A DNA stretch of 64,000 nucleotides from Kalmanozyma brasiliensis GHG001 (taxonomy: Eukaryota > Basidiomycota > Ustilaginomycetes > Ustilaginales). Numbering within the stretch: position 1 is the first letter of the stretch; the number at the start of each line of letters is the position of its first letter. The stretch spans positions 558,001 through 622,000 of the forward strand of contig NW_015961990.1 in assembly GCF_000497045.1 (NCBI RefSeq). The letters are read 5' to 3'. Below are positions 1 through 10,200 of this stretch, one piece after another. Under the pieces are notes generated by a model. It had not been told where the DNA came from and made no database searches. It worked only from the letters and a program-made list of their open reading frames with translations. Made by a program: the position numbers and the translations under genes.

Positions 1-1158
1 CAATCCGAAGCAGTCAGAATTCTGCTTTTCTTTATACAATTGCACGACTTTAGATGGCACATGAGTTATCTGGACAAAGAGCGTGTTTTCGCAAAATCAG
101 TCAAGGCAAATTGCTCCTTAACGTCTTTTTAACTTACTTGCAATGAAATTGAGACTTGGAGTCGCCGGAGGGAGCAGCTGATTCGCCTCTAACTTAGCCC
201 GCGCAACACTCTTCCCGAATTTGTCGATCGATCGAGCCGCTGTGACAATGTCAGGGAAACGAAAAACAGAGCAATTTTGCAGCAGAGAAAAAAATCTAGC
301 ACTCCGTTGCACTTTTTGGCTTTCACAATTTTTCACTGAAGTCATTTGACTCGGTCACGATTTCACTTAGCTTCGGTCTTTTGCGATTTCTCTGACTTTT
401 TTCGTCTCTTTAGCTTCCTTCTGATGCTTTTTTTTGAACGAGTGCTGCGCTGCAGATCTGCGGTTCCGGAGATGTGGCATCAAAATGTCCGAATTGGTGG
501 GAATGTCAGCAGAAAGTTCGTACATCGAGTTCTCATGACTATTGGAAAAAAGTTCATCCGAAGATGGACCATCATTGAATGACGCCTTGCCAGGCAAGGC
601 GTCGGGCAAGACCGTCTGGGAGTTCGGATTGGGGAGCAGACATGCTGGAGGGAGGCCATACGAGGTGATGGTGGCAGGCCAGTCGTGGACAGGAACGGGA
701 AGTGTCCCTTGCTCGGGGAGGGAGCATCAGGGCTGTAGGATTCAGAACGTGCGTACAGGCAGATGGCAGATGCAGCAGCGACCTAGGGGTAGCTGAACGT
801 AGGGCGACGAAGCAGCCATGCTTCATACAGCACGAGATGCCAGCCTGGTCCTCTTGGGAAGAGCACGGAGAAGCACAGGCAGTCGTTTGCCGTTTGTGGA
901 GAGAGGGAGGGCACGCGCGACGCGTACAGTGCTTGCAGATCCGCAACTTCGGGAACCGAAGAATTGTTTTATCTTCCTCGACCCGGTGTTGTTCTTTCCG
1001 CCATGGCTCCATTGCCGCTTCCGAAATCATCACCACCCTGAACACCATCACACCTTCCTATCCGCCAAAAGACTATCGAGCATCTCATCTAGCCAGCGGA
1101 CAAATCCTACGCTCCCTCTTGCGTTCACACAGTCCATCACAGAACATCTACGCACCCT
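1..1158. other. Left-edge region without a secure gene
   Basis: The first 560 bases are visibly more AT-rich than the rest of the window. Two minus-strand open frames read in a protein-like way: 726 down to 367 (no ATG near its upstream end; ends in a basic Lys/Glu tail and TAA) and 345 down to 118 (starts with ATG; contains a good donor-like GTAAGT at 137-132). Neither resembles a family I recognise and no splice model joins them cleanly. A perfect inverted repeat lies at 581-603. Bases 1050-1158 are the likely promoter and leader of the dihydrofolate reductase gene. Confidence 0.4.
581..603. repeat. Perfect 11-bp inverted repeat with a 1-nt centre
   Basis: GACGCCTTGCC is followed by one A and then its exact reverse complement GGCAAGGCGTC. 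It would form a tight hairpin in single-stranded DNA or RNA, or a dyad binding site. It lies inside the doubtful minus-strand open frame 726-367. Confidence 0.8.
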
Positions 1159-1991
1159 ATGCCGAAGCTCAAGCTGGCGACGGTCGCGGCTATGTCGTTG
1201 ACGAATGGGGTCGGAAAGGACGGCGGACTGCCTTGGCGACTGAAAGGCGAGATGGCGTACTTTCGTAAAGTCACAAGCCACGTTCCGGAGGAGGCGGAGC
1301 GAACAGGAGCGCGAAACGCCGTGATCATGGGAAGGAAGACTTGGGCAAGCATTCCGCCAAAGTTCCGCCCGCTCAACGGCCGGCTCAATGTCGTGATCAG
1401 CCGAACGTCCAGCCCTCAAGATCTGGGAATGTGAGTAGTACAGCCGATCTTGATGTCGAGTCAAGACCGATACTGACCATCGTAGTACTCTGATCGATCG
1501 ACGACAGCGAACCGGACTCGAAGGACGTGAAAGTGTTCTCATCGGTCGAGCAAGCCCTGTCGCACCTAGCAACTCCGCAAGCAAATGTCATCCGTGTCTT
1601 CGTAATCGGCGGCGCACAGCTTTGGACGGATCTTCTCCATCTGGAATCGAGCGTAGCAGTGGTGGACAAGCTGCTAGTGACTCGGATATTGACACCTCGG
1701 TACGAGTGCGATGTATACTTCCCCGAGTTTAGGACGCAGGAGCAATATTCGAAGGAGCTGGATCAGGCCAATAAGATTCTCGCAGGACAGGAGAAGAGCA
1801 ACGAGACAAAAACACCGCACGAGGGGCCATCGAGTCTCCTCAAGCAGCAAGCGTGGACTCAGGCGTCAGTAGAAGCGTTGCGACAGTATCTGGGCAGCGC
1901 ATGCCCGCCTGCACTTGCGGAATCGCCAGACATGCTGACGAACGAAGGCGAGACGTGGTACGAATATCAGCTCTGGGAGAAGACTGGTTGA
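1159..1991 (+). CDS. DFR1: Dihydrofolate reductase
   Basis: NADPH-dependent reduction of dihydrofolate to tetrahydrofolate, feeding thymidylate, purine and methionine synthesis. Two exons, 1159-1430 and 1508-1991; the 77-nt intron has GTGAGT at 1431 and GACAG at 1503-1507, and the split codon (AT+C, Ile) restores frame. The protein is 251 residues, slightly longer than the usual fungal 190-230. Visible motifs are the substrate-binding segment with GGLPWRLKGEM near residues 23-33, RKTWASIPPKFRPLNGR with the NADPH-binding Arg/Thr, and VIGGAQLW in the second exon. The gene converges with ERG6, and the two stop codons are only 190 bp apart. The ATG at 1159 is the natural start, since it places the conserved beta strand LATVAAMSL directly after it. 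Confidence 0.95.
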
Positions 1992-2181
1992 ACGATGCTG
2001 ATCTCTGAATGGATTTTATTCCTTGCAATTAGATGAAGGTGTCCTACGATGGCGAACGCGAAGTGACAGTGTGAATAAAGCCGGGTCGGGAGCTTGATGA
2101 TGTATGTGTAGTGCTATGGTCCGACCTGTGGTCAGACGGCGTACGATGGGAGCAGATGGAGCGTTCTGGCGGAGGCGGCCT

Positions 2182-3225
2182 TTACTTGGACTCGGGCTTG
2201 CGGCAAACGAAGAGCATCATGGGCGTGAAAAGCTTGGTGCGGCCACCGTCCACGAGAGCATCGGCGGCCACTACGAGCGAGGCACCGACCGAGTGAGTAC
2301 CCTGCGGTACAAGACGAAGCTTCTCGAGGACCTTGACGGCACCTTGGGTGGTCGCACGGCCGACCTTGGTCATACGAGCGACGGTGAAGTAGTCCCAAAC
2401 GGTCTGGCAATCCCTCAAGCTTCCGGCGATGGGGTAGTACCAGGGGATCTTGTCGCCACGGTCAGCGAGGTCCTCCTCGTGTTCAATCTGGAAGCCGACC
2501 TTCTTGAGAGCGTTCCTGGCGTTCTGGATGGAGCGCATCTCGGGGATACCGTCACCGACCTCGATGCCGTGAGCGATTCGCTTGTGCTCAGGGTTGGTAG
2601 GGTCCCATGCGTCGGTCATGCACCATTCGTAGACACCGAAGATTCCTCCGGGCTTGAGAATCTTCTGGATCTGACCGTAGATGCCTTCGAAGTTGGGAGC
2701 GTGGCAGGTGGCCTCGATGGCGTAAACGGCGTCGAAGCTGTTCTCGCCAAACTGCTCGTCGAGCTTCATGAAATCGCCCTTGACGAACTCGACCTGAGCC
2801 GAGAGACCGGCCTTCTCGGTGTACTTGCGAGCACGCTGAATCTGGTACTCGTTGTTGTTGAGACCGACGACGTTGACATCGGCGAAACGAGCAATCTCGC
2901 GAGCGGGACCACCGACACCGCATCCGACGTCGAGAACGCGCATCTTGGGCTTGAGGTTCATCTGGTGGGCTAGGTAGTGCTCGTGGCGAGCGATGGCCTG
3001 CATGAAAGCCTCACCGGGATAGTAGCGGGCAAAGTGGAAGTTCTGGCCCCAGCCGTACTCGTAGAGGTCGGTGGCACCATCGTAATAGCCGTTGACGACC
3101 GAGGTGTACTCGGAAAGGCGGTTGGCCATGTCGGTTTCCGAGTCATCCTTGGAATCCTTCTGCCAGAACTTTGTGTAGTTGGCGATCCCCTCGTTGTTGC
3201 GGACGTTGGTAGCGGTAGGAGCCAT
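2182..3225 (-). CDS. ERG6: Sterol 24-C-methyltransferase
   Basis: SAM-dependent methylation of zymosterol/lanosterol at C24 in ergosterol synthesis, acting at the ER or lipid droplets. Intronless, 347 residues, close to the usual fungal length of 340-380. The sterol-binding region with YEYGWGQNFHFARYY lies at residues 56-70. SAM motif I, LDVGCGVGGP, lies at 98-107. The acidic YAIEATCHAP segment follows near 168-177, and KPGGIFGVYEW at 191-201. No transmembrane segment is evident, as expected for Erg6. It is transcribed divergently from the MOG1 gene across a 652-bp shared upstream region. Confidence 0.97.
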   Translation of the reverse strand: MAPTATNVRNNEGIANYTKFWQKDSKDDSETDMANRLSEYTSVVNGYYDGATDLYEYGWGQNFHFARYYPGEAFMQAIARHEHYLAHQMNLKPKMRVLDVGCGVGGPAREIARFADVNVVGLNNNEYQIQRARKYTEKAGLSAQVEFVKGDFMKLDEQFGENSFDAVYAIEATCHAPNFEGIYGQIQKILKPGGIFGVYEWCMTDAWDPTNPEHKRIAHGIEVGDGIPEMRSIQNARNALKKVGFQIEHEEDLADRGDKIPWYYPIAGSLRDCQTVWDYFTVARMTKVGRATTQGAVKVLEKLRLVPQGTHSVGASLVVAADALVDGGRTKLFTPMMLFVCRKPESK

Positions 3226-3877
3226 TGCTGTGTGCAGCAGGACGACGAAACGCAGAGAAAGATCAGCACGAGGTCGCCAAAGGTGACAGCGGGCAAGTGC
3301 GGTATGCTACTCACTGAATGTCGTATATACAGGGGAATGGATGTAGGATGTGTGGTAGTGGTTGCCTGAGAAGCGACGAGGATGTACCACTGCGACTATG
3401 TTTGTGCAGCGGCACCGCTTCTTCCCAAGCAAGATCGACAACCGACAGACAGACAGACGCACGTTGGACAGCGCGGCACATCACGGCGGAGCGAACACGC
3501 ACACGCAAATCTCATGATTTCAGGTTCACGCTGAGCCAAAGTGGCGCGTTTTTTCCACCGTTTAAGATTCCAAAACGCGAAGAAACACCAACACAGCCGA
3601 GCCAGCCGAGCGCGGGACCAAGCCTTTTCAGAGGATCACGGATTGACAGGGTGCAGCCAAGTCCCTGCGACAAGTTGTGAGTTCCAAGCTTCAGCCCAAC
3701 ACAGCCAAACGCTGCTTCAAACAAACATGCATGTGAGTTGACCTGGCTGACAGCAGATGACAAAGCAAGACCACATCAGTCTTCACCTCCACCCTTCCTC
3801 TTCTCTTTCAGATCGATCCACCCGCTCTTCTGACAGCTTACACTGGCTTCGACTCGATCTGCGGTCGTCCGTACACC
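3226..3877. promoter_or_regulatory. Divergent upstream region ERG6/MOG1
   Basis: No credible coding frame. It contains CAGA-type short repeats near 3448-3465 and pyrimidine-rich leader sequence immediately before the MOG1 start (3780-3870). No sterol-response element could be assigned with confidence. Confidence 0.5.
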
Positions 3878-4590
3878 ATGACGCAAGCGAGAGAAACAAG
3901 AGCTCTGTTTGGCGGTGCCATCACTGTCGAATTGCCCAAAGGCTTCATCGATGCAAGGTATGTTCTAGCTTATCATCTCGCTCTGACACAGTGTCGCAGG
4001 ACTGACAACGTTGAGCGCGACACGCCTTTTGACGACCTATACAGCGACTTCCGACAAGTACCCGACAATCAAGAGGTGCTGGTTCGCGATGATTCGGACA
4101 TAAGCCTCATCATCGAGGTGCTGCAGCTCGCGACCGACGAAGGAGCCGACGAGAACCTAGACAAGGCCGTCAGGTAGGTCATCAATATCCTCATGCCGAA
4201 CGACGAGCAGCGCAGTGTGCTGACGTTCTCATCACCTTTCTCTGCAACAGATTCCACTTCTCATCTCTCGCACATGACAACTCGGCCAGCAGTTCTACCG
4301 TCCACGAAACACACACCATATCACAAGCGACAATACCGCCCGCCACCCCACAACCGGCGACACTCACAGGCACCCAGCTCGTCCGCAAGTTCGGCAAAGC
4401 TACCGAGCCAGAAGAGCCTGTCAACATTCGTGTCGCGCTTTGGAGACTGCCGGCCAAGGGAATTGATCTCGTCCTCAGCGTCAATGAGCCTGGCAAGACG
4501 CAGGACACCCCTCAAGCCTCTCAGGCACAAGACGCTTTCGAATCCGCCGCAGCGTCTCTATGTATCCGTGACTGGGATCTGTTCGCATAG
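3878..4590 (+). CDS. MOG1: Ran-GTPase-binding nuclear import factor MOG1
   Basis: Mog1 binds Ran/Gsp1 and promotes nucleotide release during nuclear protein import. Three exons: 3878-3957, 4045-4173 and 4251-4590. Intron 1 is GTATGT...TACAG (87 nt) and intron 2 is GTAGGT...AACAG (77 nt). Both split codons (AG+C Ser; AG+A Arg) keep frame. The spliced product is 182 residues, somewhat shorter than yeast Mog1. Family hallmarks are the N-terminal LFGGAITVELPKGFIDAS followed by DFRQVPDNQEV, and later a VRKFG...VALWRLP...DLVLSVN block. The ATG at 3878 sits a few codons before the conserved LFGG, so a missing upstream coding exon is unlikely. Confidence 0.93.
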
Positions 4591-5038
4591 CACTTTGTCG
4601 CAAGGCAATGATACCACTCCTGTCTGATGCCCGTCTGTGCGGTTGAGTAGGGTATGACGATTGAGGTAACAGCCTGATACAAAAATTAAGACTCGCCGTG
4701 AAAATCACCGCGGACGATTGTGTGTTGGACAGGGTCCACTCGATTACGTCGCGTGCGTGCGTTGCCAGATGCGGATCCCTTTCCCTGCTGCCTCCACCGC
4801 ATCCCCATCCATCCTCGCCATCTCCATCACCAACCCATGGCTGCTGCTTGACCTGAGCCGCGCAGCAATCCGATCAGCACCAGCGATCGCTTTCAGCAGA
4901 ATGGTCAGCCCGCGCTAGCGCACCAAACTACCTCCTGCCATTCCGAGGACGGGTCATCACGTCAGGAAGTGCAAATGATTCCCCCGAGGCAGACCCATCT
5001 ACACCAGACCTGATTCACCACCTCTCCGGCCCGCCGCC
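4591..5038. other. Intergenic, MOG1 3' end to next promoter
   Basis: Short frames here have no family resemblance. The last 100 bases before 5039 look like a C-rich leader (GGCCCGCCGCC directly before the ATG). Nothing else is seen. Confidence 0.5.
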
Positions 5039-7030
5039 ATGTCGCAGTCAACGCCCACAGCGGTCGCCAAACGCAAGGTCATGGGACGAATGGATGCTGC
5101 GCCTTCCGAATCTCCTTCCAGCTCTGTGACCCCAAATGCGCGACCACGCATTGTCAGAGCTCAGCATGGCTACTCCTCGCCCTCCTTCTCCAACAATGTC
5201 ACTCCGACCGCCACTCGTCCTGCGCCGGGCACTGGTCGCGCACGCGTGGACATGTCTGCATTTGCAAGTCCCTCCTCGGCTGCATCCAGTCCCGCTATGT
5301 CGCCTTCTATGGCTGGCAGGCCGGTCTCCGCCTCTACAGCTGGACCAAGCACGATCACCGCCCGAATCTCAGCGCCCTCGCCCACCGTGCGGTCCACTCC
5401 GACCTTTCACACCAGATCAGGCTCCACGGTCGGTATCAGTGCCTCGTCCTACCGGCTCGCAGAAGCCAGGCTGGAAGGTCCCATCGATCCGAACTCCTTA
5501 CGCTCGCCAAAGGTCCGAGCAAGCAATGGCAGCATCGATTTGGGCCGGAATTCGCCCGCCGTTGCCTCTCCAAGCCCAAGACTCTCGGCGAGCTCGCAGC
5601 TTGCCTCAGCCGTAGCAATCAAATCGCCCGTACCGCGAGCAGATCAGTCACCGTTTCAGAAGCCATCGATACCCTCTACGTCGGCCCGATCTACCTTCAA
5701 CGTACCAAATCGAAATCTGCTTTCGCCGCAGCGATCTCAGGAAAGTCTCGACCGAGCCGCCACCAGACCACAGAACAGATCTCCCTCGCCGAAGTTGCCG
5801 CCAGCTTCGCCGTCTCGGACCGCCCTTTCATACTTTCCGCAGACGAGTCCACCCAAGCCGCACCCATACACGCGTCATTCCGAGCCCATCGTGCCTGGTC
5901 GACAGGCATCCATACCTGCCACTGCACCCCCAGCTGTCGCAAGTGCAGAGTCGACCAGACGTCTCAGCTCGACCAATAGCGATGGGAATTCCGTCGGCAA
6001 ACAAGTACTTGATGTGATCCTGCCGAGCGACTCACAAGCTTCGTCCAGCCTGAATGCTGCCGCCCGTTCGGAGCCCGGCTCAGCGATGACCACCGGCCGA
6101 GCCTCTTTTCGTCCTACGTCTGCATCACAGCGAGCCGCATTACCTTCTAGTTTCATGGACCTAGCGATGGCTGCTGTACCGTTGCGTCCAAATGCTGAAC
6201 ACCGCTCCAGTTATGCGTCCAGCACCTTTTCCACGCACTCTGCTGCCAGCCAACCTCTTTCGCCCTCTTCCGAAACGCCGCGATCACCCAGCGAGGTGGG
6301 AGAGGCCGATGAGGCACGTGTCCATCGCAAGCTGCTCGACCTCGAGATCACCAACAGGAGTCTTCTCGCCATCAACTCGGCGCTCGAGGTGACCAAGCTC
6401 AAGCAGGCAAGAGAGATTCGCGAACTGAAAAAGCGGCTGCGAGACGGCAAAGGTCTTCCCGTCGCGGCGACTTCCCGCAGCTCAGCGGGCAGTGCGGCGT
6501 TCAGCGACGAGGACGATCTCACAGATAGCGACGACGACGATGACGATCTCTTGGTCAAAGACGATCCGGAGTTGGAAGCTGCCCATCAACGCTGCAAGCT
6601 TCTCGTGGATCACATGGTCGAACAAGCGCGGAAGGCCATCCTGGCAGAGCACGACAAGCCTGAACACACTGGCGGCAAGGTCCTGCATCCGGCCGAGCTA
6701 GAGGAAATGCAGCGAGAGTTGGACGAAGACGGCAACAACGCGGAAGCCGACACCACAGCAGCCACGGATCTTTTGGAGTCCTCTGTGACATTCGACAGTT
6801 CCGTTGCAGATTTGAGTCAGAGTGGGCACCTTCCGTCGAGCTCGTCGCAGTTTTCCGAGCTCAGCGAACTGAGCGGGATGGACAGCTCGTTGGCATCCGT
6901 GTCTCTCCAATCGATCGACGTCGTCTTTTCCGGCGGTGCAGACTCGAACGCAACCTCTCGCGATGGATCAGCTCCCAACATGCCGTACGGTGGCAACCTG
7001 CCAAGCTATCCAGACGTGTCCATCGACTGA
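5039..7030 (+). CDS. Ser/Pro-rich protein with short conserved coiled coil, function unknown
   Basis: Intronless, 663 residues. Residues 1 to about 410 are low-complexity Ser/Pro/Ala with many SP and TP sites, typical of a disordered phosphorylation-rich region. Residues about 418-475 form a charged helix with LLDLEITNRSLLAINSALE and a following KLKQAREIRELKKRLRD, which I read as the conserved core of an otherwise variable fungal protein. An acidic patch (DSDDDDDD) near 500 and a second helical stretch (about 515-570) follow, then a Ser-rich tail. No enzyme motif, membrane segment or signal peptide is visible. Such layouts are common in cytoskeletal or polarity scaffolds, but I cannot name a family. 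It converges with the MDM1-type gene. Confidence 0.85.
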   Translation: MSQSTPTAVAKRKVMGRMDAAPSESPSSSVTPNARPRIVRAQHGYSSPSFSNNVTPTATRPAPGTGRARVDMSAFASPSSAASSPAMSPSMAGRPVSASTAGPSTITARISAPSPTVRSTPTFHTRSGSTVGISASSYRLAEARLEGPIDPNSLRSPKVRASNGSIDLGRNSPAVASPSPRLSASSQLASAVAIKSPVPRADQSPFQKPSIPSTSARSTFNVPNRNLLSPQRSQESLDRAATRPQNRSPSPKLPPASPSRTALSYFPQTSPPKPHPYTRHSEPIVPGRQASIPATAPPAVASAESTRRLSSTNSDGNSVGKQVLDVILPSDSQASSSLNAAARSEPGSAMTTGRASFRPTSASQRAALPSSFMDLAMAAVPLRPNAEHRSSYASSTFSTHSAASQPLSPSSETPRSPSEVGEADEARVHRKLLDLEITNRSLLAINSALEVTKLKQAREIRELKKRLRDGKGLPVAATSRSSAGSAAFSDEDDLTDSDDDDDDLLVKDDPELEAAHQRCKLLVDHMVEQARKAILAEHDKPEHTGGKVLHPAELEEMQRELDEDGNNAEADTTAATDLLESSVTFDSSVADLSQSGHLPSSSSQFSELSELSGMDSSLASVSLQSIDVVFSGGADSNATSRDGSAPNMPYGGNLPSYPDVSID

Positions 7031-7276
7031 TCCCGTCGTATACTCGATGACCCAGCATGATTATCCCCATCCCTTGTCCCTCTCTGCAATGATACCCGCG
7101 CTTCTCCGCGCTGTCAAGACTTTCTCTGATGCTTGATCTGGCAACGACGCTCTCTCTGAGGGTGTCGTCGACTTGAGCCGCAGCTCAGCCCCCGACAAGA
7201 TGATCATCACGCACACGAAAGAGACACAGACCGAAGAGCAGAGCTGTGACGTTTCGTTTCTGTTCAGTCAATAACT

Positions 7277-10200
7277 TCATCCCTTCGCTGCCAGTGCAAC
7301 GGACGGCACGGCGAGCAGCTCATCCACAACGACGTCCAACAAGCTATAGATGAGATGCTTGTTCAGCCGCTTGTTCTGCAATGCGGAGAACACTCTGCGC
7401 GTTCCCTTCCTTGCGTTCTCGCGGCCCACAAAGTTGGCTGCGAGCTCGGGGATGAGGGTCGCCAGCTTGCTGTTCGCATTCTCCCTGAGCAGGTCCTTCT
7501 CGGCCCTCGTTCTCGGCGGGGTCGGTTCCTTCAGCACGCCGTTGGGCCATAGACTCGCTTTGAAAGCCGTGACGTACCCGGTGATGGACGTAGGTGAAAG
7601 CGCGGCAGAGAAGGTTTCGCGGATCTTCCTCTCCACCGTCGATCCAAACAGTTGCTGCAGCAGGATGACGATGGCTTGACGACGGAGCCAGTTGTTCTTC
7701 TCGTCCAGCTCGAAAAGCTCGGTAAAGAGATCGCAGATGGGCTCGGTCCAGTACGTGGTACCCGCGCCTGCTGCTTCGCGCAGCTCAGCATGCGTGGCAT
7801 CTTTGTCCATCGCTTGAGACACCATGTCGATATCGGCGATGCCTTGGACCAGGGAGGCACTCGACTTGGTCTGCATCTGCGTCGAGAGACGTTGGACGAC
7901 AACGTCAAGCATGGACGGACCGATGCCGATCAAGTCGTCGAGGCCTTCGGCGACGCCAGTCATGCCTTTGAACAGAGTCTTGACCAATGCACCTCCGGGG
8001 AATGCAGCAGACTGTTTCCCTGGTGTTGCCGGGCCGGAGCTAATTGGCTGTGTAGGGAAGGCGGCGTCGCTGGAGGCTCGCGACCCGAGGCTAGACGTTG
8101 TGGCGGTGGGATCCTGGGAAAGGAACATTCGTAGTTCCTCACTCTCGCAAGCCACTTTGACCCTCACCAGAGCCTGCAGATACTTCTCCAACGACGCTTT
8201 CCGTGCATCGACGAAGGGAGCGTGCACGAGGCCGACCAGCCTCTTTCCTGGAAACTCTGACTCGAGAGCCCGAACCTCGGCGAATCGCTCTTTCAACGCT
8301 TGATGCAGAGCCCAAAACTCCGAGTACCTTCTGCCAACGATCCAGCCACGCGCTGTCGAGGTACTGACTTCACCGCCTTTGCTGGGAGCAGTGGACTTGC
8401 TATTTTGCTGCTCCAGGATGCCAACTTCGATGAGATAGACCGCGAACTCTTTGCCTTCGTGGTCGATCGAGATCATCGTGTCTTGGATCGAAATCTTGGT
8501 CTGTCCGGGGATCAGCTGAGTCTCGGCCATCTGTTGCTCGAGCTGGCTGCGCTGCCATCGGATGTCGCGGGCTTCTCGTCGGACGGCTTGGATCGATTGA
8601 GCCAACAGCCGCGTCTCGCTGCTTCTCGCACCTGTCAGCTCGGCTTTGCGGGCCAGCGCCTCCAAGATGTCCGCTTGAGCTTCAAGCTTCTCGAGCTGCG
8701 CATCCATCTTCTGGATCTCATTGCGCAGATTGAAGCTCGGTAGGCCAGCGAAGGCGTTGCTCGGCCCGAATTCGTCGAGGACCGAGATCGCTGTGGTTTC
8801 CCGAGGTGTGCGAGGTCGACTAGCATCGTCCGAGTTGCTGAAGTTGCCGCTTCCCTTCCTGCTGTCGGTCGAACCTGCATTCACATCTGGATCGCTGCTA
8901 CGTGCCGAGCTCTTGCCGCCGGTCGGCCCTGACGATGCCAACGCGCCTGGACGCTTTCGACTTTTGTCGAGGTCGTCATCGATGATGCTTTGAAGCACGC
9001 TCTGCAGCTCGTCCATCTTCTCGACCTGGATAAAGTCGGAGCTATTGTCGCCCTGCTCATCGCCGTCATCTTCCTGTTCGTCAAAAAGCGGATCCTCACG
9101 AAAGAGCGGTGTCCTTCCGTCTGGTCCGGCGTGCTGAGTCCGCCCGCCGATGAGGATGTCCAAGTTGTCCGACTTTGCACTCGCTTTTGATCTGCTGCCG
9201 CTGGGCGAATCGCCAAAGAGGTCGGGCTGCTTCGCTTCGGCGCCCACGGGCTTGTCCGTTCCGAACAGGTCCGAGTGCTCCAAGTGGGACTTTGTCGACC
9301 GTACGACCGGACGTTGTACCTCCACAGCTTTCTGGCCCATGGAAGGCTGCGCCTCTGCGGCCAGCGAACCTACACTGGAAGCAAGACCAGCGGCAAGATG
9401 AGCATTGGGGCCCAGGTCTTGGGCGGCCTTGACGAACAGTTCGCTGTCGCGGAAGCGCGGCCAGTCCTCCACCTCCATGTCTTCGTAGATCTCTTTCTGA
9501 GCGTGCAAGACGTCACGTCTAACGCGCATCACCTGCAGAGCCGTGATGGAGACCTCGTCGTCGACCCTGAGGAATTGTCTGGCACTCTCGACGTATCGCT
9601 GTGAGACCTTGATCGCGGGCGAAGAATAGTAGACCTTGTCGAACATGCGAAGGTCCTCTTTGAGGGTCTGCACGGCTGCTCGGGATGGCGGAGAGGCACT
9701 CGCTGCAGCGCGGAGCTGCTCTCGGTCCGTTGACGGATCCGGTTCGGCGTCTTCGAGGGGATTCTTGAAGGACTCTACAAAAAGCCAGAATTGGACTAGG
9801 ACGGATCTCTTGCGACGGTCCATGAACTCCATGAAGAAGGACAGGCTGGATGGATTGAGTAGGACATCGTGGAGCTTGACTCGAGAGGCATTCGGGTCCG
9901 CGCCTGCCGAGACTTTGGCTGACACCGTTGGAAGGCCCTTGTCGGAGCCAAGCTGTGCGATCTTCTGATCAGCGAGGGCATATGCAGTCTCGAGGCGTTT
10001 GAGATAGGATTGAAGCTTTGCGCGGGAAGAGTTGGATGGCTCTTCAGAGAGGCGTTCTAGGTTTGTCTTTGTCTTTCTGATCTGTACGGCAATGTCATTC
10101 TTGGTTCTGCGAACCTCGAGTAGAGAAGTCGCGTGTTTGATGGATCGCAGGAAAGCATCGAACGACTTTTGGTCCGGCTTTTTGGTCTCCTGCGACCAAG

